8,309 bases of DNA from Opitutia bacterium UBA957. GTDB taxonomy: Bacteria > Verrucomicrobiota > Verrucomicrobiia > Opitutales > UBA953. The notes under the pieces were generated by a model. It ran no database searches. It was not told where the DNA came from and worked only from the letters and a program-made list of their open reading frames with translations. Both the position numbers and the translations under genes were made by a program. Below, in pieces: positions 1 to 5,872 of the stretch. The number at the start of each line of letters is the position of its first letter. Within the stretch, counting starts at the first letter, position 1. The stretch covers positions 2,097 through 10,405 of the forward strand of contig DBCN01000120.1 of NCBI GenBank assembly GCA_002293065.1, given 5' to 3'.

Positions 1-107
1 GATACGGATCATGCCAGCGATGGGTGACGAAACCGTGGCAAAACCGCAGGAATCCCGTGACGATTGTGACTATTAACACTCCCCCGCAGATTTAGCCACA
101 CCACTCC

Positions 108-165
108 GTAACACAATCGTAACAATTGTAACGGACTGATGTTACGGATGTTACAGATAGGTTAC
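108..165. promoter_or_regulatory. Six-half-site mirrored GTAAC/GTTAC operator array upstream of the phosphate genes
   Basis: Seen directly: GTAAC occurs at 108-112, 119-123 and 128-132, and its reverse complement GTTAC at 141-145, 150-154 and 161-165. Start-to-start steps are 11, 9, 13, 9 and 11, so all six words share one dyad axis between bases 136 and 137. Bases between the words are mostly not complementary, which favours a protein-bound operator over an RNA hairpin. The array ends 58 bases before the DUF47 start. Known: PhoB-type response regulators bind direct repeats stepped by 11 bases, and phosphate-uptake genes are common targets. Inference: a cooperative regulator, possibly of the Pho regulon, binds here. 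The words are not the E. coli Pho-box word, and I cannot place a convincing -35/-10 pair beside them, so activator versus repressor is open. Confidence 0.6.
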
Positions 166-179
166 GAAGAGGTGTTGCG

Positions 180-195
180 CTTCCACTTTTGGAAG
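180..195 (+). promoter_or_regulatory. Small hairpin in the leader of the DUF47-pit unit
   Basis: CTTCCA (180-185) and TGGAAG (190-195) form a perfect six-base-pair stem with a four-base CTTT loop, 28 bases before the DUF47 start codon. No T-run follows, so it does not look like an intrinsic terminator. It may be a leader-RNA element or chance; a stem this short is not rare. Confidence 0.2.
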
Positions 196-223
196 GGTTT
201 GAAGGGGAACCCCAACAAAGCCC

Positions 224-865
224 ATGAAAGACTTCCTCAAGAAGGTTCTCGGTAAGGATGAAAAGTTCTACGAACTCCTCGAAGCCAGCGCCGATGAGGC
301 GCAGAAAAGCGCCAAGTCGCTCTCCAAACTCTACGCCCAGGTCGGCAAGCCCGACTTCGAGCAAAGCTTCACCGAGCTCGTCGTCGCCCGGCGTAACGAC
401 AAACGCATCGGCCTCTCCATCACCCAGGAACTCTGCCTCACCTTCGTGACGCCGCTTGAGCGCGAGGATATCGAAGCCCTCGCCAACGCCCTTTATAAGA
501 TCCCGAAGACTTGCGAGAAGATCGGCGAACGCCTCGCCATCTGCCCTTCGCAGTTCTCGACCGACATCGTCGACAAACAGGTGCGGATGCTGGAGCAAGC
601 CACGCAAGTCACCGCCAGCCTCGTCCGCAAGCTGCGCAAGCTCTCGAACGTCGAGGAGATCCAAGACGACTACGAGACGCTGCAGACGATCGAAGGCGAC
701 GCCGACCGCCTGATGGTGGGCCTCCTCCGCGACCTCTACCAAGGCAACGTGGACGCCAAGGAAGTCGTCGTCCTCAAGGATATCTACGAACTGCTCGAGC
801 GCGCCATCGACCATTGCCGCGACGCCGGCAAGGTCGTGTTCCAGATCGCCCTCAAGTACGCGTAA
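224..865 (+). CDS. DUF47 family (PhoU-like) phosphate transport accessory protein
   Basis: A 213-residue, mostly helical, charged cytoplasmic protein without signal peptide or membrane segment. It matches the DUF47/TIGR00153 family, distant relatives of PhoU, by length and landmarks. These are the segment TFVTPLEREDIEAL near residues 73-86, a central helix pair rich in E, K and R, and the ending near residues 186-213 (DIYELLERAIDHCRDAGKVV and on), which fits the family's closing helix with its spaced D/E residues. Family members are usually encoded next to PiT transporters, as here: the transporter starts 18 bases downstream, so the two are almost certainly co-transcribed. Family knowledge suggests it modulates or assists phosphate uptake through PiT; the biochemical mechanism is not settled. 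The ATG at 224 is the natural start, though no Shine-Dalgarno motif lies at proper spacing (a purine run ends 16 bases upstream). The GTAAC array at 108-165 probably controls it. Confidence 0.93.
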   Translation: MKDFLKKVLGKDEKFYELLEASADEAQKSAKSLSKLYAQVGKPDFEQSFTELVVARRNDKRIGLSITQELCLTFVTPLEREDIEALANALYKIPKTCEKIGERLAICPSQFSTDIVDKQVRMLEQATQVTASLVRKLRKLSNVEEIQDDYETLQTIEGDADRLMVGLLRDLYQGNVDAKEVVVLKDIYELLERAIDHCRDAGKVVFQIALKYA

Positions 866-883
866 GCCCCCGCCCTCTCCGCC

Positions 884-2014
884 ATGGATCCTTTCGTGCT
901 GATGGTGCTGGTCATCGTCGTGGCCGTGGTGTTCGAATACATCAACGGCTTCCACGACGCGGCTAATGCGATCGCGACCGTCGTCTCCACCCGGGTGCTC
1001 ACGCCCCGACAGGCGATCATGTTGGCGGCCGTCACCAACCTCGTCGGCGCGTTCTGGGGCACGGCGGTCGCCAAAACCATCTATTCGGGCTACATCAACG
1101 TTTCCGCCGAGTTCCAGGTCGCCCAGCTGGCCATCGCCTGCGGCCTGTTGGGGGGCATCGTCTGGAACCTCCTGACCTGGTGGTTCGGGATTCCCTCCAG
1201 TTCCTCCCATGCGCTCGTCGGCGGGCTCTGCGGTGGCGTCTTAGGGCAATCGCACCTCGAGTGGGGCCGCCTGATCTGGTCCGACACCGTCGGCGGTAAG
1301 ACCGTAGGACTCTGGCCTAAGTTGATCAAACCGATGATCATCTCGCCTTTCATCGGCTTCACGCTGGGGGTCCTCTTCATGGTCTTCCTGACGATCGTGA
1401 TCGTGCGTTGGGCCATGCGTCCAAGCAAGGTCCAGAAATCGTTCGGCAAACTTCAACTGGTCTCCGCAGGGATGATGGGCTTTTCCCATGGTTCCAACGA
1501 CGCCCAGAAGACCGTCGGCATCATCACCTTCGCCCTCATCGTCGGCGCGACCTCCGGCGCCTTCGACCCCGCCCATGCACCGGGCTGGGCTTCCGCCCTG
1601 CTGACCAATGAGGAACTCGCCCAGATCAAAGCCAAAGGCGTCGTCGAGCACGCCCCCTATTGGGTGATCGTGCTCTGCGCCATCACGATGGCCCTCGGTA
1701 CGGCCGCGGGCGGATGGAAGATCATCCGCACGATGGGCCACAAGATGGTGAAGCTCCAGCCGGTCCACGGTTTCGCCGCCGAGACCGCCGCCGCGATCAC
1801 GATCCACGGCGCCTCCGAGATGGGCATCCCGCTTTCCACGACACACGTCATCTCGACCTCCATCCTGGGGGTTGGCGCCACCAAGCGCTTCGATGCCGTG
1901 AAATGGGGCTTGGTCGGGCGCATCGTCTGGGCATGGGTCCTGACCATTCCGATCACGCTCACGCTCGGCTACCTCTTCTACCGCGGCTCGGTGCTGGTCG
2001 GCTGGGCGAAGTGA
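884..2014 (+). CDS. pit: Inorganic phosphate transporter, PiT family
   Basis: A 376-residue polytopic inner-membrane protein that should import phosphate by cation (H+ or Na+) symport. Both PiT signature repeats are present: GFHDAANAIAT at residues 22-32 and GFSHGSNDAQKTVG at 199-212. The paired serine/threonine loops are also there: GIPSSSSHALVGG at 102-114 and IPLSTTHV at 315-322. This inverted-duplication layout is diagnostic of the family. Hydrophobic segments lie near residues 3-20, 46-66, 79-100, 150-175, 210-225, 259-277 and 342-368. It is shorter than E. coli PitA (about 500 residues) but within the range of compact bacterial PiT proteins. It follows the DUF47 gene by 18 bases, the usual pairing, and presumably shares the upstream operator. 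The ATG at 884 has no Shine-Dalgarno; the C-rich preceding bases are typical of starts in this window. The gene ends convergently, 30 bases from the sulfatase stop. All key motifs are intact. Confidence 0.96.
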   Translation: MDPFVLMVLVIVVAVVFEYINGFHDAANAIATVVSTRVLTPRQAIMLAAVTNLVGAFWGTAVAKTIYSGYINVSAEFQVAQLAIACGLLGGIVWNLLTWWFGIPSSSSHALVGGLCGGVLGQSHLEWGRLIWSDTVGGKTVGLWPKLIKPMIISPFIGFTLGVLFMVFLTIVIVRWAMRPSKVQKSFGKLQLVSAGMMGFSHGSNDAQKTVGIITFALIVGATSGAFDPAHAPGWASALLTNEELAQIKAKGVVEHAPYWVIVLCAITMALGTAAGGWKIIRTMGHKMVKLQPVHGFAAETAAAITIHGASEMGIPLSTTHVISTSILGVGATKRFDAVKWGLVGRIVWAWVLTIPITLTLGYLFYRGSVLVGWAK

Positions 2015-2021
2015 CCAGCCG
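1999..2021. terminator. GC-rich hairpin at the pit/sulfatase convergence, possible terminator without T-run
   Basis: CGGCTGG (1999-2005) and CCAGCCG (2015-2021) form a perfect seven-base-pair stem with a nine-base loop that contains the PiT stop codon (2012-2014). A competing stem pairs GCTGGTC (1993-1999) with GACCAGC (2013-2019). The two genes converge with only 30 bases between stops, so a shared structure here could help end transcription. No T-run follows on either strand, so it is not a classical intrinsic terminator, and coding constraint overlaps half of it. Confidence 0.3.
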
Positions 2022-2044
2022 CCAGATGGGTGTAGCGACGAAGC

Positions 2045-3694
2045 TTAGCGGGACCCGAGATTCACGCCGGCCTTTGTCGCCCACTCCATCCAGGCGTCCG
2101 CCAGTTCCTTGAGCTTGGCGGGGTGCTCGGCTGCGAGGTCGCGCTGCTCGGAAGGGTCCTTGGAAAGGTCGAAGAGCTGCCACTGGACGGGCTCTTTCTG
2201 GCGCTTACCCCAGACGATCTTCCAGTTGCCCAAGCGGTAACCTCGGGCGCCTTCGTGCGCGGTCGGAATGCCGCGCTCGGGCGTCGGCTCCCCACGTAGG
2301 GTCGGCCAAAGCGATCGACCGGAGGCCGCGCGAATGGGTTGTCCCGCGCGGGTCGTTGGGTAGGTCGAACGCGTCGCCTCGGCGATGGTCGGCAAGAGAT
2401 CCATGACATGCGCCGGCGAGCGGACCCAGGCTTCGGTGGACTTGAGCTGAGCGGGCCAGGAGATGAGCAACGGGGAGGCGATGCCGCCTTCGTGGCAGAA
2501 ATGTTTGTAGGCGTTCAAGGGCGTGTTGCCGAGGTTGGCCCAGCCGGAACCATAGGAGGAGTGCGTCCCCGCCTGCCCCATCCCGGCGAGAGCGGCGCCC
2601 ACGTGCAGGTCGGTCCGACCGGCGCGCGACCGGCCATCGAAACCGAACGGCCCCCACTCGTAGCACGCGCCATTGTCGGAGACGAACACCACCAAGGTGT
2701 TGGCGAGTTCGCCGTGCTTCTCGAGATCGGCGAGCAAGCGGCCGACGCCTTGGTCGACATGCTCCACCATGGCCGCGAACGTGGCCATGCGGCGGGCGAG
2801 GTCTTCGCGCCGTTCCGCCGGCAAACTCGCCCAGGCGGGATTACGCTGGCCGGAGTAGCCGTTGGCGATGGCCTCGTTCGCCTCGACGGGCACCAAGGAA
2901 AGTGGCGGCAAGACGGCGTCGGCGGAAATCAGCCCCAGCGCCTGCATGCGCGCGAAGCGCTCGGCGCGCAGGACATCCCAGCCGCGGCGATAAGTGGCCA
3001 GGTGGCGATCGATCGACGCCACCGGCGCCTGTACGGGGAAATGCGGCGACGAATGCGCCAGATAAAGGAACCACGGTTTATCGCGCTGACCACGGGCCTG
3101 CCGCAGGAATTCCAACGCGTAGTCCGTAAAGACGTCGGTCACGTAGAACTGGCCTGGAGCGTGGCTCAACTCGGGCGCAGTGCCGGCGGGGAGGCGCACA
3201 TAAGCCGAAGGATTCCATTGATCCTCGGAATGGGCCTGGAAATTCTTGTAGCCGAAGTACTGCTGGAAGCCGCGTTGGAGCGGACCCGGCGTCCCGAGGT
3301 GCCACTTACCGACCATCCACGTGCTGTAGCCGGATTGGGCGAGCAACTCGGGCAAGGTGATGTTGTCATCCAAGAGGTGGCCGGTGTAGGCGGGGCCTTG
3401 CTTCGGCGCCGGCTTGGCGGAGACGAAGTCACCGACCCCGGCCTCGTGCGGATGCAGGCCGGTCAGCAACGATGCGCGGGTCGGACAGCAGCGGGCGGAG
3501 GTGTAGGCCTTTTCGAAGCGCGCGCCGGACTTGGCCAGGCGATCGAGGTTCGGGGTCGGGATTTCGCCGCCGTAACACCCGAGGTCCGAGTAGCCGAGGT
3601 CATCGGCCAAGATCAACAGGACGTTCGGCGGGCGGCTGGCGGGAGCGGCGTACGCGGCGACCAACGAAAGAACCAAGGCGAGGGCGTTTCTCAT
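2045..3694 (-). CDS. Exported type I sulfatase (arylsulfatase-like)
   Basis: A 549-residue formylglycine-dependent sulfatase of the alkaline-phosphatase fold. Residues 1-16 form a signal peptide (Arg2, hydrophobic core, AYA-A cleavage), so it acts in the periplasm or outside. NVLLILADDLG at 24-34 supplies the metal-binding Asp pair (D31, D32). CCPTRASLLTG at 69-79 is the C-x-P-x-R signature, with Cys69 the residue converted to formylglycine. GKWHLG at 129-134, H218 in the SSPHFP segment, SDNG at 339-342 (D340, N341) and K397/H401 before EGG complete the active site. The C-terminal part (WQLFDLSKDPSEQRDL and after) is the usual small domain. It hydrolyses sulfate esters, probably on a polysaccharide or a desulfated intermediate; the substrate is not predictable here. 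Its start overlaps the stop of the upstream ThuA gene by four bases, so the two are probably translationally coupled. The enzyme that makes formylglycine is not in this window. Confidence 0.95.
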   Translation of the reverse strand: MRNALALVLSLVAAYAAPASRPPNVLLILADDLGYSDLGCYGGEIPTPNLDRLAKSGARFEKAYTSARCCPTRASLLTGLHPHEAGVGDFVSAKPAPKQGPAYTGHLLDDNITLPELLAQSGYSTWMVGKWHLGTPGPLQRGFQQYFGYKNFQAHSEDQWNPSAYVRLPAGTAPELSHAPGQFYVTDVFTDYALEFLRQARGQRDKPWFLYLAHSSPHFPVQAPVASIDRHLATYRRGWDVLRAERFARMQALGLISADAVLPPLSLVPVEANEAIANGYSGQRNPAWASLPAERREDLARRMATFAAMVEHVDQGVGRLLADLEKHGELANTLVVFVSDNGACYEWGPFGFDGRSRAGRTDLHVGAALAGMGQAGTHSSYGSGWANLGNTPLNAYKHFCHEGGIASPLLISWPAQLKSTEAWVRSPAHVMDLLPTIAEATRSTYPTTRAGQPIRAASGRSLWPTLRGEPTPERGIPTAHEGARGYRLGNWKIVWGKRQKEPVQWQLFDLSKDPSEQRDLAAEHPAKLKELADAWMEWATKAGVNLGSR

Positions 3695-4587
3695 CGGCGG
3701 GAAATTTCGGTGCCCATCCAGCGGACGGCGTTCTCGATGACCTTCAGGTTTTCGGCCTGCCGGTAGATGGGGTAGGTCTCATGTCCGGGGCGGAAATAAA
3801 ACACGTCGCCTTGGCCGACTTTCCACAGCGCACCGCTGCGGAAATGCTCTCCTTTATCCCATTTTTCCTCGAAAATCACGCTATCCGGCGGCGGTACCCA
3901 AAACGGTTCGCCATACATTTCGGTCTGCGGAATATCCCACTTCGCGGGCAGGCCCGCCGCGAGCGGGTGCGCCGGCAAGAGCGTCGTCACGTGCGAAGGC
4001 GCGCCGTCCGCCCGGTAGGTCGGGAAGACGCATTGCGGCAACGTGAGCTGCCAGACGTCGCCGACCTTACGCACGTTCGGGGAGGGAGCCGCGCCCTTTT
4101 TCGGAATCACTCGGTAAGGTTTGTCGTTCAAGTAGGTCCACTTCGCCGTCGCGCGTTCCGCTGCCGGCACTTGGGAGAGGGCATCGGCCTTGGCGCGTTC
4201 CTGCATCAAGCGCACGAACGGCTTGGCCCAGTGGGCCGAGTGCAAGGCGATGAACCCCGTCTTACCCGCCACGACCCGCTTCACGAGGGCTTCCATGCGG
4301 GCGTCGTCCTGTTCCAACGGCCGCTTGTGGCACCAAAAGACCACGACATCGGTCGCCGCCAAGGTCACGTCATCCAACCCCTGCTCCGGATCATCCATCC
4401 CCACCGACTTGACCGATAGGCCGGGCTGGGCGGAGAGGTGCTTGGCCAAGGTGTCGCCCAAGAAGGCTCCCGCGTAAGCCTTTTTCTGCTCGGGTTGGCG
4501 TTCATCCCAGACCAAGACGCGGATGGGGGCGGGGGCCGCCGAGAGACCGAGGCAGGCGACGAGCAGGAGGAGGACCGGGCGGTACAT
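3691..4587 (-). CDS. Exported ThuA-domain protein (class I glutamine amidotransferase-like fold)
   Basis: A 298-residue protein with an N-terminal export signal (residues 1 to about 18-20, Arg3 then a leucine-rich core). A lipobox-like LVAC ends at Cys12, but that is early for a lipoprotein, and the hydrophobic stretch continues past it, so cleavage by signal peptidase I is more likely. ThuA landmarks are IRVLVWDER at 22-30, DVVVFWCHKRP at 80-90, GFIALHSAHW at 111-120, TEMYGEPFWVP at 222-232, FRSGALW at 249-255 and YFRPGHETYP at 264-273. An additional stretch near 130-200 separates the second and third blocks, so it is longer than the rhizobial ThuA linked to trehalose use. ThuA proteins are tied to sugar metabolism, but the reaction of this exported type is not established. 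It is the first gene of the minus-strand pair and overlaps the sulfatase by ATGA, which hints at a role alongside sulfated-glycan breakdown. Confidence 0.9.
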   Translation of the reverse strand: MYRPVLLLLVACLGLSAAPAPIRVLVWDERQPEQKKAYAGAFLGDTLAKHLSAQPGLSVKSVGMDDPEQGLDDVTLAATDVVVFWCHKRPLEQDDARMEALVKRVVAGKTGFIALHSAHWAKPFVRLMQERAKADALSQVPAAERATAKWTYLNDKPYRVIPKKGAAPSPNVRKVGDVWQLTLPQCVFPTYRADGAPSHVTTLLPAHPLAAGLPAKWDIPQTEMYGEPFWVPPPDSVIFEEKWDKGEHFRSGALWKVGQGDVFYFRPGHETYPIYRQAENLKVIENAVRWMGTEISRR

Positions 4588-4734
4588 GATCGGGGGTGAG
4601 ACTATCCCTACCCCTTTGGCCGCTGGTTAAAAGTCCCAAGTCCAGCCCCGACCCGAGAAATTCGGTTAAAAATATGCTTTTTGCCCTTCCGTCTTGCTCC
4701 CATGGGGGGCTGTCCTAACTTGCGGCAAACGACC
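4588..4734. promoter_or_regulatory. Divergent intergenic region between the ThuA gene and the nuo operon
   Basis: These 147 bases lie between two divergent starts and must hold promoters for both units. The most AT-rich part is 4656-4683. The eight-base word GGTTAAAA occurs twice in the same orientation, at 4625-4632 and 4664-4671, 39 bases apart. TATGCT at 4673-4678 could serve as a -10 for nuo but lacks a recognisable -35 at 17 bases. No good sigma70-like pair was found toward ThuA either. No coding sequence is supported here apart from a possible nuoB extension (in-frame TTG at 4681, ATG at 4702). Confidence 0.4.
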
Positions 4735-5268
4735 ATGGTCAAATCCGATTTCGGTTATAACAGCAAGGTGGAGGGCGAGGTCATCGTGACCCGCGCCGAT
4801 GCCGTCGTGAACTGGGTGCGCAGCCACTCCGTCTGGCCGATGCCGATGGGTCTGGCTTGTTGCGCCATCGAGCTCATGGGCGCCGGCGGCTCCCGCTTCG
4901 ACATTTCCCGCTTCGGGATGGAAGTGATGCGCTTCTCCCCCCGCCAGGCCGACTGCATGATTGTCGCCGGCACGGTGACCTACAAGATGGCGGAAGTCGT
5001 CCGTCGCATCTACGACCAGATGGCCGAGCCCAAGTGGGTCGTCGCCATGGGCGCCTGCGCTTCGACCGGCGGCATGTACCGTTCCTACGCGACCCTCCAA
5101 GGCGTCGATAATATCGTCCCCGTGGACATTTATATTTCCGGTTGCCCGCCCCGCCCCGAAGCCCTCCTCGACGGCATGATGCTGCTGCAGGAGAAGATCC
5201 GCCAGGAAGGCGGCTCGCTCAAGCGCACCTTCCGCGGCCGCACCGTCGAAACCAAGATCGTCCGCTGA
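4735..5268 (+). CDS. nuoB: NADH-quinone oxidoreductase subunit B (complex I 20 kDa/PSST)
   Basis: Carries the N2 [4Fe-4S] cluster, the last iron-sulfur centre before quinone, in the membrane-proximal part of the peripheral arm. With the ATG at 4735 the protein has 177 residues. The four cluster ligands are all present: the adjacent pair Cys42-Cys43 in GLACCAIELM, Cys108 in GACASTGG and Cys137 in SGCPPRPEAL. The block SRFDISRFGMEVMRFSPRQAD near 53-73 is highly typical of the family. The frame is open upstream, with a TTG at 4681 and an ATG at 4702. I prefer 4735 because the upstream residues do not look like NuoB and the length fits the family; no Shine-Dalgarno helps decide. It is the first gene of the operon, with nuoC two bases downstream. 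nuoA, normally just upstream, is absent and a divergent ThuA gene lies there instead. Confidence 0.96.
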   Translation: MVKSDFGYNSKVEGEVIVTRADAVVNWVRSHSVWPMPMGLACCAIELMGAGGSRFDISRFGMEVMRFSPRQADCMIVAGTVTYKMAEVVRRIYDQMAEPKWVVAMGACASTGGMYRSYATLQGVDNIVPVDIYISGCPPRPEALLDGMMLLQEKIRQEGGSLKRTFRGRTVETKIVR

Positions 5269-5270
5269 AC

Positions 5271-5858
5271 ATGGAAGCCGCCGTCCTGACCGACCGTTTT
5301 CCGCGTACGCAGGTCCTGGCTTCGCAGGACATGCCAACCTACCAGGTCGCCGGCGAAGACCTCGTGGAAACCGTCCGCTTCCTCCGCGACGCCCAAGGCT
5401 TCGACCTCTTGGCCGACCTTTGCGGCATCGACTGGAAGGACCGCACGCCGCGCTTCGGCGTGGTGATCCACCTGCTCAGCACGACGCACAAGGAATACGT
5501 CCGTCTGCACGTCGGGGCCGTCAATGACGCCGTCCCGAGCGTGTCATCCCTCCACCCCGGCGCCAACTGGCACGAGCGCGAAGCGTTCGACATGTTCGGC
5601 ATCCGCTTCGAGGGCCACCCCGACCCGCGGCGCATCCTGATGTGGGACGCGTACCCTTACCACCCGCTCCGCAAGGAGTTCCCGCTCGCCGGCATCGAAG
5701 TCCCCCTCCCGGCCGCCGATGTCGCGGAAGTCACGGGCCAAACCGTCGAACCCGCCCCGATGATGGGCGGACCGTTCGTCTCGCCCGGCGGCAAGATGTC
5801 GGAGGGCGAACCCAGCGCGCTCGACCAATCCTGGAACGAGGAGAAACCCAAGGCCTAA
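5271..5858 (+). CDS. nuoC: NADH-quinone oxidoreductase subunit C (complex I 30 kDa)
   Basis: A 195-residue peripheral-arm subunit without cofactors that packs against NuoD and NuoB. The 30 kDa signature is clear: HPGANWHEREAFDMFGIRF at residues 95-113, followed by GHPDPRRILMWDAYPYHPLRKEF at about 115-137. It is a separate gene, not the NuoCD fusion seen in E. coli. The ATG at 5271, two bases after the nuoB stop, is chosen; the frame is open further upstream but that part lies inside nuoB and reads as shadow sequence. After the conserved core comes a tail of about 48 residues (148-195), rich in Pro, Gly and Glu with the segment PAPMMGGPFVSPGG, likely disordered. Tight spacing on both sides (2 and 14 bases) shows operonic transcription. 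Confidence 0.95.
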   Translation: MEAAVLTDRFPRTQVLASQDMPTYQVAGEDLVETVRFLRDAQGFDLLADLCGIDWKDRTPRFGVVIHLLSTTHKEYVRLHVGAVNDAVPSVSSLHPGANWHEREAFDMFGIRFEGHPDPRRILMWDAYPYHPLRKEFPLAGIEVPLPAADVAEVTGQTVEPAPMMGGPFVSPGGKMSEGEPSALDQSWNEEKPKA

Positions 5859-5872
5859 GACCCCTTTTCGAC

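Noticed and set aside
1..76. Short open stretch entering from the left edge (frame 2, ending at TAA 74-76), which could be the C-terminus of an upstream gene; frame 3 is also open to a TAG at 93-95.
   Set aside because: About 25-30 residues of low-information sequence in two competing frames, with no recognisable motif. Nothing supports one over the other, nor a divergent start at base 12 on the - strand.
204..213. GGGGAACCCC as a hairpin or palindromic operator.
   Set aside because: The loop would be two bases, too short for an RNA hairpin, and a single short near-palindrome is weak evidence of an operator.
92..1210. 372-codon open frame on the - strand, antisense to the DUF47 and PiT genes.
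   Set aside because: Low-complexity Asp/Glu/Gly/Arg-rich translation produced by the GC-rich third positions of the real genes. The + strand proteins carry full family motifs.
2339..3766. 475-codon open frame on the + strand across the sulfatase gene.
   Set aside because: Shadow of the sulfatase: no domain, biased composition, and it crosses the sulfatase/ThuA junction.
3472..4419. 315-codon open frame on the + strand across the ThuA gene.
   Set aside because: Antisense shadow; the - strand product has complete ThuA landmarks.
4570..4587. ThuA-domain protein as a lipoprotein (LVAC with Cys12).
   Set aside because: Only eleven residues precede the Cys, and the hydrophobic core continues beyond it, so an ordinary cleaved signal peptide fits better.
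4681..4734. N-terminal extension of nuoB from TTG 4681 or ATG 4702.
   Set aside because: The extra residues do not resemble NuoB N-termini, no ribosome-binding site supports them, and the ATG at 4735 gives the usual length; not fully excluded.
5142..5270. Upstream extension of the nuoC frame into nuoB.
   Set aside because: Pro/Arg-rich shadow of nuoB; the ATG at 5271 directly after the nuoB stop begins the recognisable protein.
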